From Candidatus Mediterraneibacter vanvlietii (lineage in GTDB: Bacteria > Bacillota > Clostridia > Lachnospirales > Lachnospiraceae), in contig DXGZ01000048.1 of assembly GCA_019113645.1 (NCBI GenBank), positions 1 to 64,000 on the forward strand: a stretch of 64,000 nt of DNA, read 5' to 3'. Each line of letters opens with the position of its first letter. Positions within the stretch are counted from its first letter, which is position 1. Shown in pieces: positions 18,898 to 30,330 of this stretch. The notes beneath the pieces are model-generated. The model was not told the origin of the DNA. It did no database searches and was given only the letters and a program-made list of their open reading frames with translations. Both the position numbers and the translations under genes were made by a program.

Positions 18898-19905
18898 TTA
18901 CTTCTCGCCTGCCAGTTCCCGCCACTGTTTCTTCAGCCAGACCTGAGCCATTTTCGGCCAGATCCCGACTTCTTCCAGTGTCTTTTCGATCTGTTCCTTC
19001 TGTTCCGGAGTCCACTTCTCCTTCTTCTTTCCATCCAGTCCTGCTGCGGCGAGGAGTTCCTCTCCTTTGTCCGGACTGTACTTTGTATCACCGCGCATCA
19101 CCGCATCCGCCAGGAACCGGAACTGCTCCCGCGTATACGGATGACCGAAGTCCCGATCCAGCCACTGCTGTGTGGCAAGAGAAAGCCCGTGCACTCCATC
19201 AGAGAACACGTGATACGCAAACGGCACTCCCGCTTTTTTACATGCATCGGCGAACAGGCCGCTGTTTTCCACAGGCACTGTTTCGTCCGTAAGCGTCTGC
19301 CAGATAAAACACGGCGGCGTATCTTTCGTCACATGTTTCTCCAGCGACATATATTCCAGTTCATCCTCCCCCGCGTCTTCTCCGAGAAGCGCGATCATGG
19401 AATCCCTGTGAGCATATTTCCCCGAAGTAATCACCGGGTAAGACAGAATCGCCGCATCCGGACGATTCGACAGTTCCTGATAGACCGGATCCTGATCTTC
19501 GATGTCGCCGGAATGCACGCAGAGACTTGCCGTCAGATGTCCGCCTGCCGAGAACCCGCACACTGCAATACGTCCGCTGTCAATATGAAGCTCTTCCGCA
19601 CGTTTTCTCACAATCCGCACTGCCCGGGAAATGTCATTGAGCGGCTGCAGCTTCAGCGGATCATCCAGCGGATTCACTGTATACACAAGCACAAAGACAT
19701 TATATCCTGCACGGTAAAACTCTTCCGCCACAATATGCCCCTCCGATGACGCCACTCCGCGGTATGCCCCTCCGGGAACAATGACCATCCCCGGATGGAT
19801 CTGAGTATCCTCATGGATATAACTGACCATAAACGGGACGAACCCGTATGCTGCCGGATAATGATATTCCTCTTCCCGCCAGATCTGAATCTTCTCTCCT
19901 ACCAT
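18898..19905 (-). CDS. Alpha/beta hydrolase (esterase-like)
   Basis: VIVPGGAYRGVASSEG, GFSAGGHLTASL (GxSxG), C-terminal FSDGVHGLSLA. Confidence 0.88.
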   Translation of the reverse strand: MVGEKIQIWREEEYHYPAAYGFVPFMVSYIHEDTQIHPGMVIVPGGAYRGVASSEGHIVAEEFYRAGYNVFVLVYTVNPLDDPLKLQPLNDISRAVRIVRKRAEELHIDSGRIAVCGFSAGGHLTASLCVHSGDIEDQDPVYQELSNRPDAAILSYPVITSGKYAHRDSMIALLGEDAGEDELEYMSLEKHVTKDTPPCFIWQTLTDETVPVENSGLFADACKKAGVPFAYHVFSDGVHGLSLATQQWLDRDFGHPYTREQFRFLADAVMRGDTKYSPDKGEELLAAAGLDGKKKEKWTPEQKEQIEKTLEEVGIWPKMAQVWLKKQWRELAGEK

Positions 19906-20036
19906 ATTCTCCCTCCTGCCTTAACCTGATTTTCATCTGCTGCAAACGGTTTCCCGACTGCTGCAAACTGCTTTTTCTTCAGTACCATGTATTTTACAGA
20001 AAGCGGATCCTGAGGACCCGCTTTCCTGTGTTCATA

Positions 20037-20873
20037 TTAGAGTTCAACATCTTTTATATATGGATTTGTGACCTCGTAAAATCTCTCATCCTCCACGGCT
20101 TTCGCCAGATCCATATCGATCGGCATCTTGCCGAGTACCGGAACGCCCATCTCTTCAGCAATAGAATCAATATTGCTCTCTCCGAAGATCTTAATCTCCC
20201 TGCCGCAGTCAGGACATTTCACATAACTGTAGTTCTCGACAACGCCAAGTACCGGAATATTCATCTGCTCCGCCATATTCGCCGCTTTCTTCACGATCAT
20301 CTGAACCAGATCCTGCGGAGACGTCACAATCACAACTCCATCCACCGGCAGTGACTGGAATACAGTCAGCGGCACATCGCCTGTTCCCGGCGGCATATCC
20401 ACAAACAGGTAGTCGATATCGCCCCACATAACATCTGTCCAGAACTGCTTCACCACTCCCGCGATGATCGGTCCTCTCCAGATCACCGGAGCCGCCTCAT
20501 CTTCCAGAAGCAGGTTGACGGACATAATCCTTGTCTCGTCTTTTGCAACACACGGAATAATGGAATCCTCCGTCCCTCTTGCCTTCTCATGTACTCCGTA
20601 CATCTTTGGAATAGACGGTCCTGTAACGTCAGCGTCGAGAATACCGACTGTGTATCCCTTCTCGCGCATCATTCTTGCAAGAGATGCTGTGACAAGCGAC
20701 TTTCCGACGCCTCCCTTTCCGCTCACAACTCCAATTACTCTCTTGATAGATGAGTACATATTCGCCGGCTCACGGAAATCCGTTTTCTTGCTGCTGCAGG
20801 AATCCGCATGCGCACATCCGGCACAGGATTCTTCTGTGCAGCCGTTTGTGTTCTGTTCTTCTGACATAACCAA
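20037..20873 (-). CDS. Mrp/NBP35 family ATP-binding protein
   Basis: VVSGKGGVGKSLVTASLA, DADVTGPSIPKMYG, VDMPPGTGDVPLTVFQSLP, CPDCGREIKIFG. Confidence 0.93.
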   Translation of the reverse strand: MVMSEEQNTNGCTEESCAGCAHADSCSSKKTDFREPANMYSSIKRVIGVVSGKGGVGKSLVTASLARMMREKGYTVGILDADVTGPSIPKMYGVHEKARGTEDSIIPCVAKDETRIMSVNLLLEDEAAPVIWRGPIIAGVVKQFWTDVMWGDIDYLFVDMPPGTGDVPLTVFQSLPVDGVVIVTSPQDLVQMIVKKAANMAEQMNIPVLGVVENYSYVKCPDCGREIKIFGESNIDSIAEEMGVPVLGKMPIDMDLAKAVEDERFYEVTNPYIKDVEL

Positions 20874-20979
20874 ATACCTTCTCTCTGTACATTATTCGCC
20901 GGTTTCCGGTATGGAAACAGCGCATTACCAGATCAGTATACCACACTTTGGCTTTTGTTGTATACGGCAATTACATGTA

Positions 20980-22515
20980 TTACTCTTTCCCGTTAAAACA
21001 GTACGTACATACTTTACACGGCTCGATTCCGATGGAATCAAGCAGATCATCCAGTCTGTGGAACCGCAGGGTTGTGAAGTTCTGTATCCTGCGGATCTCC
21101 TCGATCATCTGCGCGTAGCGGCAGGAATCCGGATTGGCGTATTCTTCCAGCACCTCCTCCGGACAGTTATCCCCTTCCTTCTCCCGGATGATTCTTCTCG
21201 TGATCAGATCCATATCTGATTTTGAACGTGAGAAATTCAGGAACTTGCATCCGTATACAAGAGGCGGGCAGGCCGGACGGACATGCACCTCTTTCGCGCC
21301 GCTGCGATAGAGGAATTCCGTTGTCTCACGGAGCTGAGTTCCCCGCACGATGGAATCGTCAATCAGCAGCAGTTTCTTATTCTCGATTAGCGCCTGCACC
21401 GGAATCAGCTTCATGCGCGCGATCAGATCACGCTGGCTCTGATTGGTCGGCATAAAGGAACGCGGCCAGGTCGGCGTATATTTGATAAACGGTCTCGCAT
21501 ACGGAATTCCCGATTCATTCGCATACCCGATCGCATGCGCCACTCCCGAATCAGGTACTCCTGCCACAATATCCGGATGAATGCTGTCGCCGTCACGCTT
21601 TGCCAGCATGCTTCCGCAGCGATAACGCATTTCCTCCACGTTGACTCCTTCATAGGAAGAAGTCGGATATCCGTAATAAACCCAGAGGAAGGAACAGATC
21701 TTCATCTCTTTGCGGGGCGGCACCATTGTCTCCACACTCTCAGGCGTGACATACACAATCTCACCGGGTCCCAGTTCTTTGTAATGTTCATATCCCAGAT
21801 TTAAATAAGCAAAATTCTCAAAAGACACACAGTATGCATCTTCCTTTTTTCCAAGTACAACAGGTGTTCTTCCGTAACGGTCGCGGGCTGCATAGATGCC
21901 GTCCTTTGTCATAATCAAAAGCGTCAGGGATCCTTTGACCAGTTCCTGCGCATACTGGATTCCCTCTACCAGCGTCTCTTTCCTGCAGATCAGGGAACCG
22001 ATCAGTTCAGTTGCGTTGATCTGCCCTCCGCTCATCTCCAGAAAATGCGTCCTTCCGTCCTTGTATGCTTTTTCCAGTATCTCGTCCTGATTACTGATCT
22101 TCCCTACCGTTGTGATCGCAAAACTTCCGAGATGCGACTGCAGAAGAAGCGGCTGAGGCTCATAGTCGGAAATACATCCGATACCGAGATTTCCTTCCAG
22201 CTCCTCCACGTCCCTCTCGAATTTTGTCCGGAAAGGTGAGTTCTCTATATTGTGGATCGCACGGTTAAACCCGTTTTTTCCATATACTGCCATTCCGCCT
22301 CTTCTCGTTCCGAGATGGGAATGATAGTCCACACCATAAAAAAGTTCAAGTACACAGTCATTTTTCGATGCAACTCCAAAAAATCCGCCCAACTTAATGT
22401 CCTCCTTCAATTCGTTCCGCCGGAAACAGTCCGGCATTCTCCACGGGCTGTCCCACTTTACCCATACAGCATAAAGTAAACACAGGGGAAAAGTCAATAT
22501 CCTTTCCTTCTGCAT
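20980..22515 (-). CDS. Amidophosphoribosyltransferase-like protein with non-canonical glutaminase domain
   Basis: PRTase motif LLLIDDSIVRGTQLRE, GVPDSGVAHAIGYA; N-terminal Ntn-like GGFFGVASK lacks Cys. True start probably downstream of 22515. Confidence 0.85.
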   Translation of the reverse strand: MQKERILTFPLCLLYAVWVKWDSPWRMPDCFRRNELKEDIKLGGFFGVASKNDCVLELFYGVDYHSHLGTRRGGMAVYGKNGFNRAIHNIENSPFRTKFERDVEELEGNLGIGCISDYEPQPLLLQSHLGSFAITTVGKISNQDEILEKAYKDGRTHFLEMSGGQINATELIGSLICRKETLVEGIQYAQELVKGSLTLLIMTKDGIYAARDRYGRTPVVLGKKEDAYCVSFENFAYLNLGYEHYKELGPGEIVYVTPESVETMVPPRKEMKICSFLWVYYGYPTSSYEGVNVEEMRYRCGSMLAKRDGDSIHPDIVAGVPDSGVAHAIGYANESGIPYARPFIKYTPTWPRSFMPTNQSQRDLIARMKLIPVQALIENKKLLLIDDSIVRGTQLRETTEFLYRSGAKEVHVRPACPPLVYGCKFLNFSRSKSDMDLITRRIIREKEGDNCPEEVLEEYANPDSCRYAQMIEEIRRIQNFTTLRFHRLDDLLDSIGIEPCKVCTYCFNGKE

Positions 22516-22681
22516 TCTTCATTAATACTTATAGATTTTTATAAGAAGACCGGAAAACGGTTTTTCATTTGCTTTCTTCTTTTATTAGGATATAATAAAA
22601 TCATACAGTATTAAAGCGGCGGCGCAGCCTGATGCCGTCCGCACATCAGACATTAACAGAACCGGAAAGGAGATCACCGTT

Positions 22682-24796
22682 ATGTCTCTGCATACATCTG
22701 ATCTGGTGCTCGTTCCGGGCCGCCAGCTCAAACCACTCGATACAATAGACGGCTTCCAGGTACGCCCCGGATTTTTCCGATTTTTCGGCGCCACCATCAT
22801 ACCGGGCGGCGTTAATTTCACCATCCAGTCACACGGAGCCACTTCCTGTGAACTGCTGCTCTTCCACAGAGAAGCTGAAGAGCCCTATGCTGTTCTCAAA
22901 TTCCCTGAAAATTATAAAATCGGCTTTGTCTACTCCATGATTGTCTTCGGAGTCGATGTAGAGGAATTCGAATACGCCTACCGGCTGGACGGTCCCTACG
23001 ATGAGAAAAAGGGTCTTCGCTTCGACAAAACCAAGATTCTTCTGGATCCTTACGCCCGAGCTGTAACCGGCCAGAGCCACTGGGGAGTCAAAAACGACGC
23101 TCAGCACAGTTACCGCGCCAGAGTCGTACACAATAACTTTGACTGGGGGCTGGAACGGACTGCCCCGATTCCCATGGAAGACCTGGTAATCTACGAGCTC
23201 CATGTCCGCGGATTCACCAAATCTCCGACCTCCGGCGTGAAACACCCCGGCACTTTCCTCGGGCTGGAAGAGAAAATCCCCTACCTCAAAGAGCTGGGCA
23301 TCAATGCCGTGGAACTGATGCCGGTCTTTGAGTTCGATGAGATGCGGGACGCCCGGCTGATTGATGAAAACGAACTTCTCGACTACTGGGGATACAACCC
23401 GGTCTGCTTCTTTGCGCCCAACACAAGCTACTCTTCCACCATGGAGTATAACCGGGAGGGCATGGAACTCAAGCGCCTGATCAAAGCCCTCCACGACAAC
23501 GGCATCGACGTGATTCTGGACGTTGTCTTCAACCACACTGCCGAGGGAAACGAACTGGGACCTTCATTCTGCTTCAAGGGATTCGACAATAACATTTACT
23601 ACATGCTGACCCCGGACGGAAAATACTATAATTTCAGCGGGTGCGGCAACACACTGAACTGCAACCACCCGGTTGTCCAGGAACTGATTCTCGACTGTCT
23701 CCGCTACTGGGTGACCGATTACCGGGTAGACGGATTCCGCTTCGACCTCGCCTCCATCCTGGGGCGCAGCGAGAACGGCACTCCCCTGAATCAGCCGCCG
23801 CTTCTCAGAAGCCTGGCTTTCGACCCGATCCTCGGAGATGTCAAGCTGATCGCAGAGGCATGGGACGCAGGCGGGCTCTATCAGGTCGGCTCCTTCCCCT
23901 CCTGGAAACGATGGGCGGAGTGGAACGGCCGCTACCGCGACGATATGAGATGTTTCCTGAAAGGGGATGACAATATGTCTGAAATTGCCGCCAGGAGGAT
24001 GACCGGATCCCCGGATCTCTATGATCCTGTTTCCCGGGGCGGCAACGCGTCCGTCAATTTTCTCACCTGCCATGACGGTTTCACGCTCTATGATCTGTAC
24101 AGCTACAATCAGAAGCACAATGAGGCAAACGGCTGGGACAACACCGATGGTTTTGACGACAACAACAGCTGGAACTGCGGCGTGGAAGGAGATACCGATG
24201 ACCCGCAGGTGCTCGCCCTCCGCTGTAAAATGATTAAAAATGCCTGCGCGGTTCTCATGTGCAGCCGCGGGACTCCCATGTTCCTCTCCGGTGATGAGTT
24301 CGGAGACACACGTTTCGGCAACAACAACCCATACTGCCAGGATAATGAAATCTCATGGCTGGACTGGACATTTCTCGACAAAAACCGGGATCTGTTCCGG
24401 TTCTTCCAGTACATGATCTCGTTCCGCCAGGCGCACCCTGCCATACGCAAAGACCTTGAGCCCAGCTATTCCGGGCTGCCGTCCATGAGCATCCGCGGAC
24501 TGAATCCGGAGGAGGCAAATTCTCATACGGATACTCATTCCGCATGCGTCCTGTTTGCCGGCTACGATGAAGAGAGACAATGCGAAGACCTTGTCTATGT
24601 CGCTGTAAATACTTACTGGTACTCCACGAACCTCACCCTCCCGGACCTGCCGGAAGGGTATGTGTGGAAGATCGCTGTCAATACAGGGGATCCGAAGCAG
24701 CAGATATTTGAAGAAAACGAGATGCCGGCTGCAGGGCGTACTCTTCTGCTCGGAGAGCGGTCCGTCATCGTATTTGTCGGGACAAAGCAGGATTAG
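22682..24796 (+). CDS. glgX: Glycogen debranching enzyme / isoamylase-type GH13
   Basis: VIYELHVRGFTKSPTSGV, VILDVVFNHTAEGNELGP, DGFRFDLASILGR, FLSGDEFGDTRFGNNNPYCQDNEISWLDW. Confidence 0.93.
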   Translation: MSLHTSDLVLVPGRQLKPLDTIDGFQVRPGFFRFFGATIIPGGVNFTIQSHGATSCELLLFHREAEEPYAVLKFPENYKIGFVYSMIVFGVDVEEFEYAYRLDGPYDEKKGLRFDKTKILLDPYARAVTGQSHWGVKNDAQHSYRARVVHNNFDWGLERTAPIPMEDLVIYELHVRGFTKSPTSGVKHPGTFLGLEEKIPYLKELGINAVELMPVFEFDEMRDARLIDENELLDYWGYNPVCFFAPNTSYSSTMEYNREGMELKRLIKALHDNGIDVILDVVFNHTAEGNELGPSFCFKGFDNNIYYMLTPDGKYYNFSGCGNTLNCNHPVVQELILDCLRYWVTDYRVDGFRFDLASILGRSENGTPLNQPPLLRSLAFDPILGDVKLIAEAWDAGGLYQVGSFPSWKRWAEWNGRYRDDMRCFLKGDDNMSEIAARRMTGSPDLYDPVSRGGNASVNFLTCHDGFTLYDLYSYNQKHNEANGWDNTDGFDDNNSWNCGVEGDTDDPQVLALRCKMIKNACAVLMCSRGTPMFLSGDEFGDTRFGNNNPYCQDNEISWLDWTFLDKNRDLFRFFQYMISFRQAHPAIRKDLEPSYSGLPSMSIRGLNPEEANSHTDTHSACVLFAGYDEERQCEDLVYVAVNTYWYSTNLTLPDLPEGYVWKIAVNTGDPKQQIFEENEMPAAGRTLLLGERSVIVFVGTKQD

Positions 24797-24840
24797 CCCC
24801 TTTGCACGGTTCATCCAAAAGCATCCCCGAACTGAACAGG

Positions 24841-24898
24841 CATACAAAACAGGCGCGGGCACCGGCTTTCCGCCGCATGTCCACGCCTGTTTTGTATG
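24841..24898 (+). terminator. Hairpin ATACAAAACAGGCG...CGCCTGTTTTGTAT after glgX
   Basis: 14-bp perfect arms; could serve both strands. Confidence 0.6.
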
Positions 24899-24941
24899 TA
24901 TAATTCAATGGATAAATCTTAATCTCATGCCGCAGATCTCA

Positions 24942-25256
24942 TTATGAAATCTTTTTGTACAGATCAATAAATTCTTCTGCAATAATCCGGAATCCTTCCG
25001 CGCTCATAAGCTGGTCTTCCGCATGCATCAGAATCATGGTTCCCTCTTTCGGGAGCTCGCCGTTCGCGTCTTTCGCAATCAGATCAGCATGACCGTGATG
25101 TCCCTGGGAGAACGCCTCATCTCCCTGTTTGATCAGCTCTTCCGCTTCCTCAAAGTTTCCTTCTTTGGCGCTCTGAATCGCGTTGATAAAACATGTACGG
25201 GCTGTTCCTACATAAGTAATGATCTGGAAACAGGTCATCTCAAATTCTTCATTCAT
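24942..25256 (-). CDS. PTS lactose/cellobiose-type IIA component
   Basis: ARTCFINAIQSAKEGNFEEAEELIKQGDEAFSQGHHGHADLI...LMHAEDQLMSAE. Confidence 0.92.
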   Translation of the reverse strand: MNEEFEMTCFQIITYVGTARTCFINAIQSAKEGNFEEAEELIKQGDEAFSQGHHGHADLIAKDANGELPKEGTMILMHAEDQLMSAEGFRIIAEEFIDLYKKIS

Positions 25257-25304
25257 GGATTATTCCTGATATTATATTGTTTATAGTTTCTAAAGGGGAT
25301 ATTT

Positions 25305-26774
<1,470 letters not shown>

Positions 26775-26951
26775 TCAGCGCTTACGTTTGTGTATATTGT
26801 AGCACTCATCCTTTATTCTTCAAGTTTTCATGTGACTTTTGACAAATGTTTTTCCGCAAAATATTTGTTACATAAAAAAACAGACATGAAACATGGGATT
26901 TTACCCAGTTTCATGTCATTTCTATCCATTTTGTTATTACAGCTTTCCATA

Positions 26952-27734
26952 TCATGGAGCTTCCGTCTGTTTTCTAAGCTCCGCATATACCTTGCTCGTC
27001 ATTGCCTCTATCAGATAAACAACCGGCACCTGCGTGGTAAGACTGGTCCATACATCATCCTCCTGAGACGCATATGCAAGCGGCATATAGTAAGGGAAAT
27101 TCAGTTCTGACATTTTCGCCACCGTACACTGATCTGTATTGGTAATGCTGATCACCCGGGCGCCCTTCTTCCTGTATCCGTCAATCTGCCGGATCACATT
27201 GCCCGTCTCCCCGGACACCGACAGCGCAATTACAGCCAGACGCTCTGTACTGGAAACAGGCAGCGGGTAGAACATATCCGTAATCACCGTAACATTTACC
27301 CCGGCTCCCGCAAAAAAGTGCGCCCCATATGAGGCAAGATAGCCGCTTGTACTTGACCCGATGAAAACAACGCGTTCCGCCCGGGCACATATTCTCGCCG
27401 CTTCTTCCAGCTTTCTCTGCAGCGTGCTGCTCTTCATGGATTTCTGGACAAACTGAAGAACAGGTTCCGGAGAGAGCAGGTTTTTCACCTCTCCCCTGTC
27501 ATCCTCCTCCAGACTTTTCTTCAGCCGGTATTTAAACTCCGTATATCCGTCACACTCAACCTTTGAACAGAACCTGAGCACCGTTGTTGTCGATACTTCC
27601 GCCGCGGCAGACAGCTCCCTGATATTCATCTCAGCTGCCTCTTTCAGGTGAGCGGATACATAGTTATATACCCGGAACTCTCCCTTATTGAAGCTGGAGA
27701 TCTGTTCATATTTAAATAATTCCACTGATTTCAC
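26952..27734 (-). CDS. MurR/RpiR family transcriptional regulator
   Basis: N-terminal HTH ELSAAAEVSTTTVLRFCSKVECDGYTEFKYRLK and SIS domain VVFIGSSTSGYLASYGAHFF. Confidence 0.92.
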   Translation of the reverse strand: MKSVELFKYEQISSFNKGEFRVYNYVSAHLKEAAEMNIRELSAAAEVSTTTVLRFCSKVECDGYTEFKYRLKKSLEEDDRGEVKNLLSPEPVLQFVQKSMKSSTLQRKLEEAARICARAERVVFIGSSTSGYLASYGAHFFAGAGVNVTVITDMFYPLPVSSTERLAVIALSVSGETGNVIRQIDGYRKKGARVISITNTDQCTVAKMSELNFPYYMPLAYASQEDDVWTSLTTQVPVVYLIEAMTSKVYAELRKQTEAP

Positions 27735-27925
27735 GCCTCCCGCCCGCTGATCGCTTCACCCGTCTCACGCACAGGGCTTATCCAGCACATTTTTATCAGT
27801 ATAACAGACTTCCGGTACATTATGCAAACAACCCGATATCATATATAGCCGCTTGTTCTGATATGTAAACAATGGTTATTCTTTACAAAACTCCATTCAC
27901 CTTTTATAATTATAAAATAAGTTAG

Positions 27926-28705
27926 ATGATTAAGAAAAAATGTCTGGATGCGATAGGTATGTTTACCCATGAAATTATTTCCGAATTTAATGAACTGGAA
28001 ATGTCTATTTATAACTGTATTTTAAAAAACAAATCAAAAATTTCTCACATGAAAATAAAAGATCTGGCAGACGAAGCCCATGTTTCCACTGCAACTATTC
28101 TGCGTTTCTGCAAGAAACTCGGATGCGAAGGCTACAGTGAATTCAAACTTCGCTACCGCGAATATCTGAATCAGGAACAGGTTTTCCAGACAGATTCAGA
28201 AGAAACTACCCTGAAGGGCTTTGTTTCCAGAATTGATTCCCGCGAATTCCGCGAAAGTATCGAAGATGCTTTTTCCATTTTAAAGGACTCCAACAGGATT
28301 CTTTTGATCGGAATCGGAACTTCCGGAATTCTGGCAAAATACGGGGCCCGATTCTTTTCCAATGTCGGCAGGTTCAGCCTGTACGTGGATGACCCCTATC
28401 TTCCGATCCTTCAGGACATGACAGATGACACTGTTACCATCGCCCTCTCGGAATCAGGAATCACTCAGCAGACAGTCAACCTTGCCGTTCAGCTGAAAGA
28501 GCGGGGCAGCGTGCTGATTTCCATTACAAACAACAGTACTTCCACGCTTGCAAAGATAGCTGACCACACCATCAGCTACCACGTGCCGGAAATCCTCATA
28601 AATCAGACGAATATCACAACCCAGGTTCCGGTTTTGTATATACTCGAGACACTGGCCAGACAGTTTATAAAGACCGGCGGACTCATCACTTCCAGCGAAG
28701 TTTAG
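27926..28705 (+). CDS. MurR/RpiR family transcriptional regulator (second, divergent)
   Basis: DLADEAHVSTATILRFCKKLGCEGYSEFKLRYRE and SIS domain ILLIGIGTSGILAKYGARFF. Confidence 0.92.
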   Translation: MIKKKCLDAIGMFTHEIISEFNELEMSIYNCILKNKSKISHMKIKDLADEAHVSTATILRFCKKLGCEGYSEFKLRYREYLNQEQVFQTDSEETTLKGFVSRIDSREFRESIEDAFSILKDSNRILLIGIGTSGILAKYGARFFSNVGRFSLYVDDPYLPILQDMTDDTVTIALSESGITQQTVNLAVQLKERGSVLISITNNSTSTLAKIADHTISYHVPEILINQTNITTQVPVLYILETLARQFIKTGGLITSSEV

Positions 28706-28736
28706 ATTTTGACGGTTTTCTGTACCTTTTTTACAC

Positions 28737-28765
28737 AGCAGACGGCGGTTTTATCCGCCGCCTGC
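28737..28765 (+). terminator. GC hairpin GCAGaCGGCGG-ttttat-CCGCCGcCTGC with following T run
   Basis: Inverted repeat followed by CCTTTTTC. Confidence 0.65.
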
Positions 28766-28827
28766 CCTTTTTCATCCTCTGTCAGTCCCGGCTCCCATCC
28801 CGGTCATAATCTCCTGGCACACTCAGC

Positions 28828-29769
28828 TTAGAGAACCAGCCATCCCGCGTCTACCGCACGTTCAAAATCCCAGTCATTTCTCCCCGGAGTATGCAGCTTA
28901 TAGCTCCAGAAGATCCAGCCGTCACACTTATCCCATGCTTTCAGCTCCATATCGGAAATCATCTGGTATATCCGTTTCTTTTCTTCATCATCAGCGTCTT
29001 TGATGTGCGCGCTCTTGTTTGCAATGCACCACTCGCCCACAATCACACTGTGAAACTGCTGCGCCCTCTCAAGAGCCTTCTCGAAATTCTCCTCGATCTC
29101 ACGCGCATAATCTGCCATTTCCCTGCTCTCCATATGAGATTCCAGTCCGCCCACATACATATGCGTGTCAATCACAACATTTTTATATTCCGGCCCTCTC
29201 ATGAAATCTTCCCATTCTTCAAGCCTGAATCCATCATGAAGCACAACAGCCACATCATCTCCACAGTGCCTGCGCACCACTTCATATCCTCTCAGATAAA
29301 AATCCTTGAGCAGCTCAGTCGGTACAGACGTGGAACCTTCCGCCCTCTTCGGGTCACGGACACGATATCTTTTCCTCGTAACCTGCCACATTGCCTCTGA
29401 AATGGGCTCATTCAGAAGTTCAATGCCATAGAGATTGCTTCTCCCCGCATACCGCTCTGCAAGCGCGTCCAGGACATCCAGCGTATACTCTATATTCTCC
29501 GGTTTATGATGCCATTTTACAACACCGGTCAGACCGCCATTGTCAAATCCATTCTGGCTGTCAGGAACCGTATGCAGATCAATCAGGATCTTCAGCCCGT
29601 ATTTTTCTCCCCAGTCAAACGCTTTGTCCAGATATTCGATACATCCCACATATGGTTTCTTTTCCCCGAAAATAAAATGCGGAACCGGAATACGCACCAG
29701 ATTCAGCCCCATAGTCTTCATGTGCTGGAAATCTCTCTCCTGGCAAAAAAGAGAGGACACAGACGTCAT
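28828..29769 (-). pseudogene. 5'-truncated GH5 family glucanase-like gene
   Basis: MGLNLVRIPVPHFIFGE, LKILIDLHTVPDSQNGFDNGG, YGIELLNEP, VIVGEWCIA present; expected N-terminal barrel start and signal region absent; no in-frame upstream extension in ORF track. Confidence 0.65.
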
Positions 29770-29821
29770 CGAAAGAAACAGATATTATGTTTTTGAAATT
29801 GTTACATAAATAAAACAAAAC

Positions 29822-30134
29822 AATCTGAGTTTGCCAAGGCGGGAACTGTGCAGGCAAAAAACTTCTTCTACGGCTAATCGGTGGGCGCAGGGAAAGAAGA
29901 GACTGTAACGCGCTGCTGAGCCCGCTCCTTCAACTCTTCGAATGGATGTAACAAAAACGATAGATGCGCGTGCAAAGGCACTTCATCTATCGTTTTTTAA
30001 CATCCAGAACGAAGGATTTTCATACGCTCCTGCTCTGAATGCATCGCTTATACAGTCTCTTCTTTCCCTGCTTCATCAATTCGGCAGAAACAGTTCCAGT
30101 CAGACAGTTCCCGACTCGAAAGCTCAAGTTTAGG
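29822..30134 (+). repeat. Giant imperfect-palindrome element, family R2 copy A
   Basis: AATCTGAGTTTG end; 21-bp perfect basal stem GCAGGGAAAGAAGAGACTGTA (29887) / TACAGTCTCTTCTTTCCCTGC (30051); distal stem 29953-29966/29984-29997 with GTGC-AAAG-GCAC cap; 3' boundary approximate. Confidence 0.8.
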
Positions 30135-30145
30135 GACGTAAGAAA

Positions 30146-30330
30146 GAGATCTGAAGGATGTTGATTAAGATCTCAAATTTGAAACCTGGACATTGGCAGG
30201 TTGCCTCAAGAGCAAAAACGAGAAGTCAAGGGAAGGGTGGAGATTTCCGAAGGAAATACTACCCGACCTTGAGTCCTCGTTTTTGTGGGGTATCATGTAT
30301 GCGGGCGGCAGCATAATTTTGCTGCCGCCT
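30146..30330 (+). ncRNA. Candidate multi-hairpin structured RNA/DNA segment between the two R2 copies
   Basis: GAGATCT/AGATCTC; AACCTG/CAGGTT; nested hairpin AAAAACGAG-TCAAGG-GGGT-ATTTCC-GAA-GGAAAT-ACCC-CCTTGA-CTCGTTTTT; terminal hairpin GGCGGCAGCA-TAATTT-TGCTGCCGCC. Confidence 0.5.

Noticed and set aside
22829-24118. Long minus-strand ORFs 22829..23536 and 23564..24118
   Set aside because: Antisense to glgX, whose motifs are clear; shadow ORFs.
30226-30272. T-box leader because of GGGTGG
   Set aside because: The antiterminator consensus AGGGTGGNACCGCG is not met and no aaRS or amino-acid gene follows on the plus strand.
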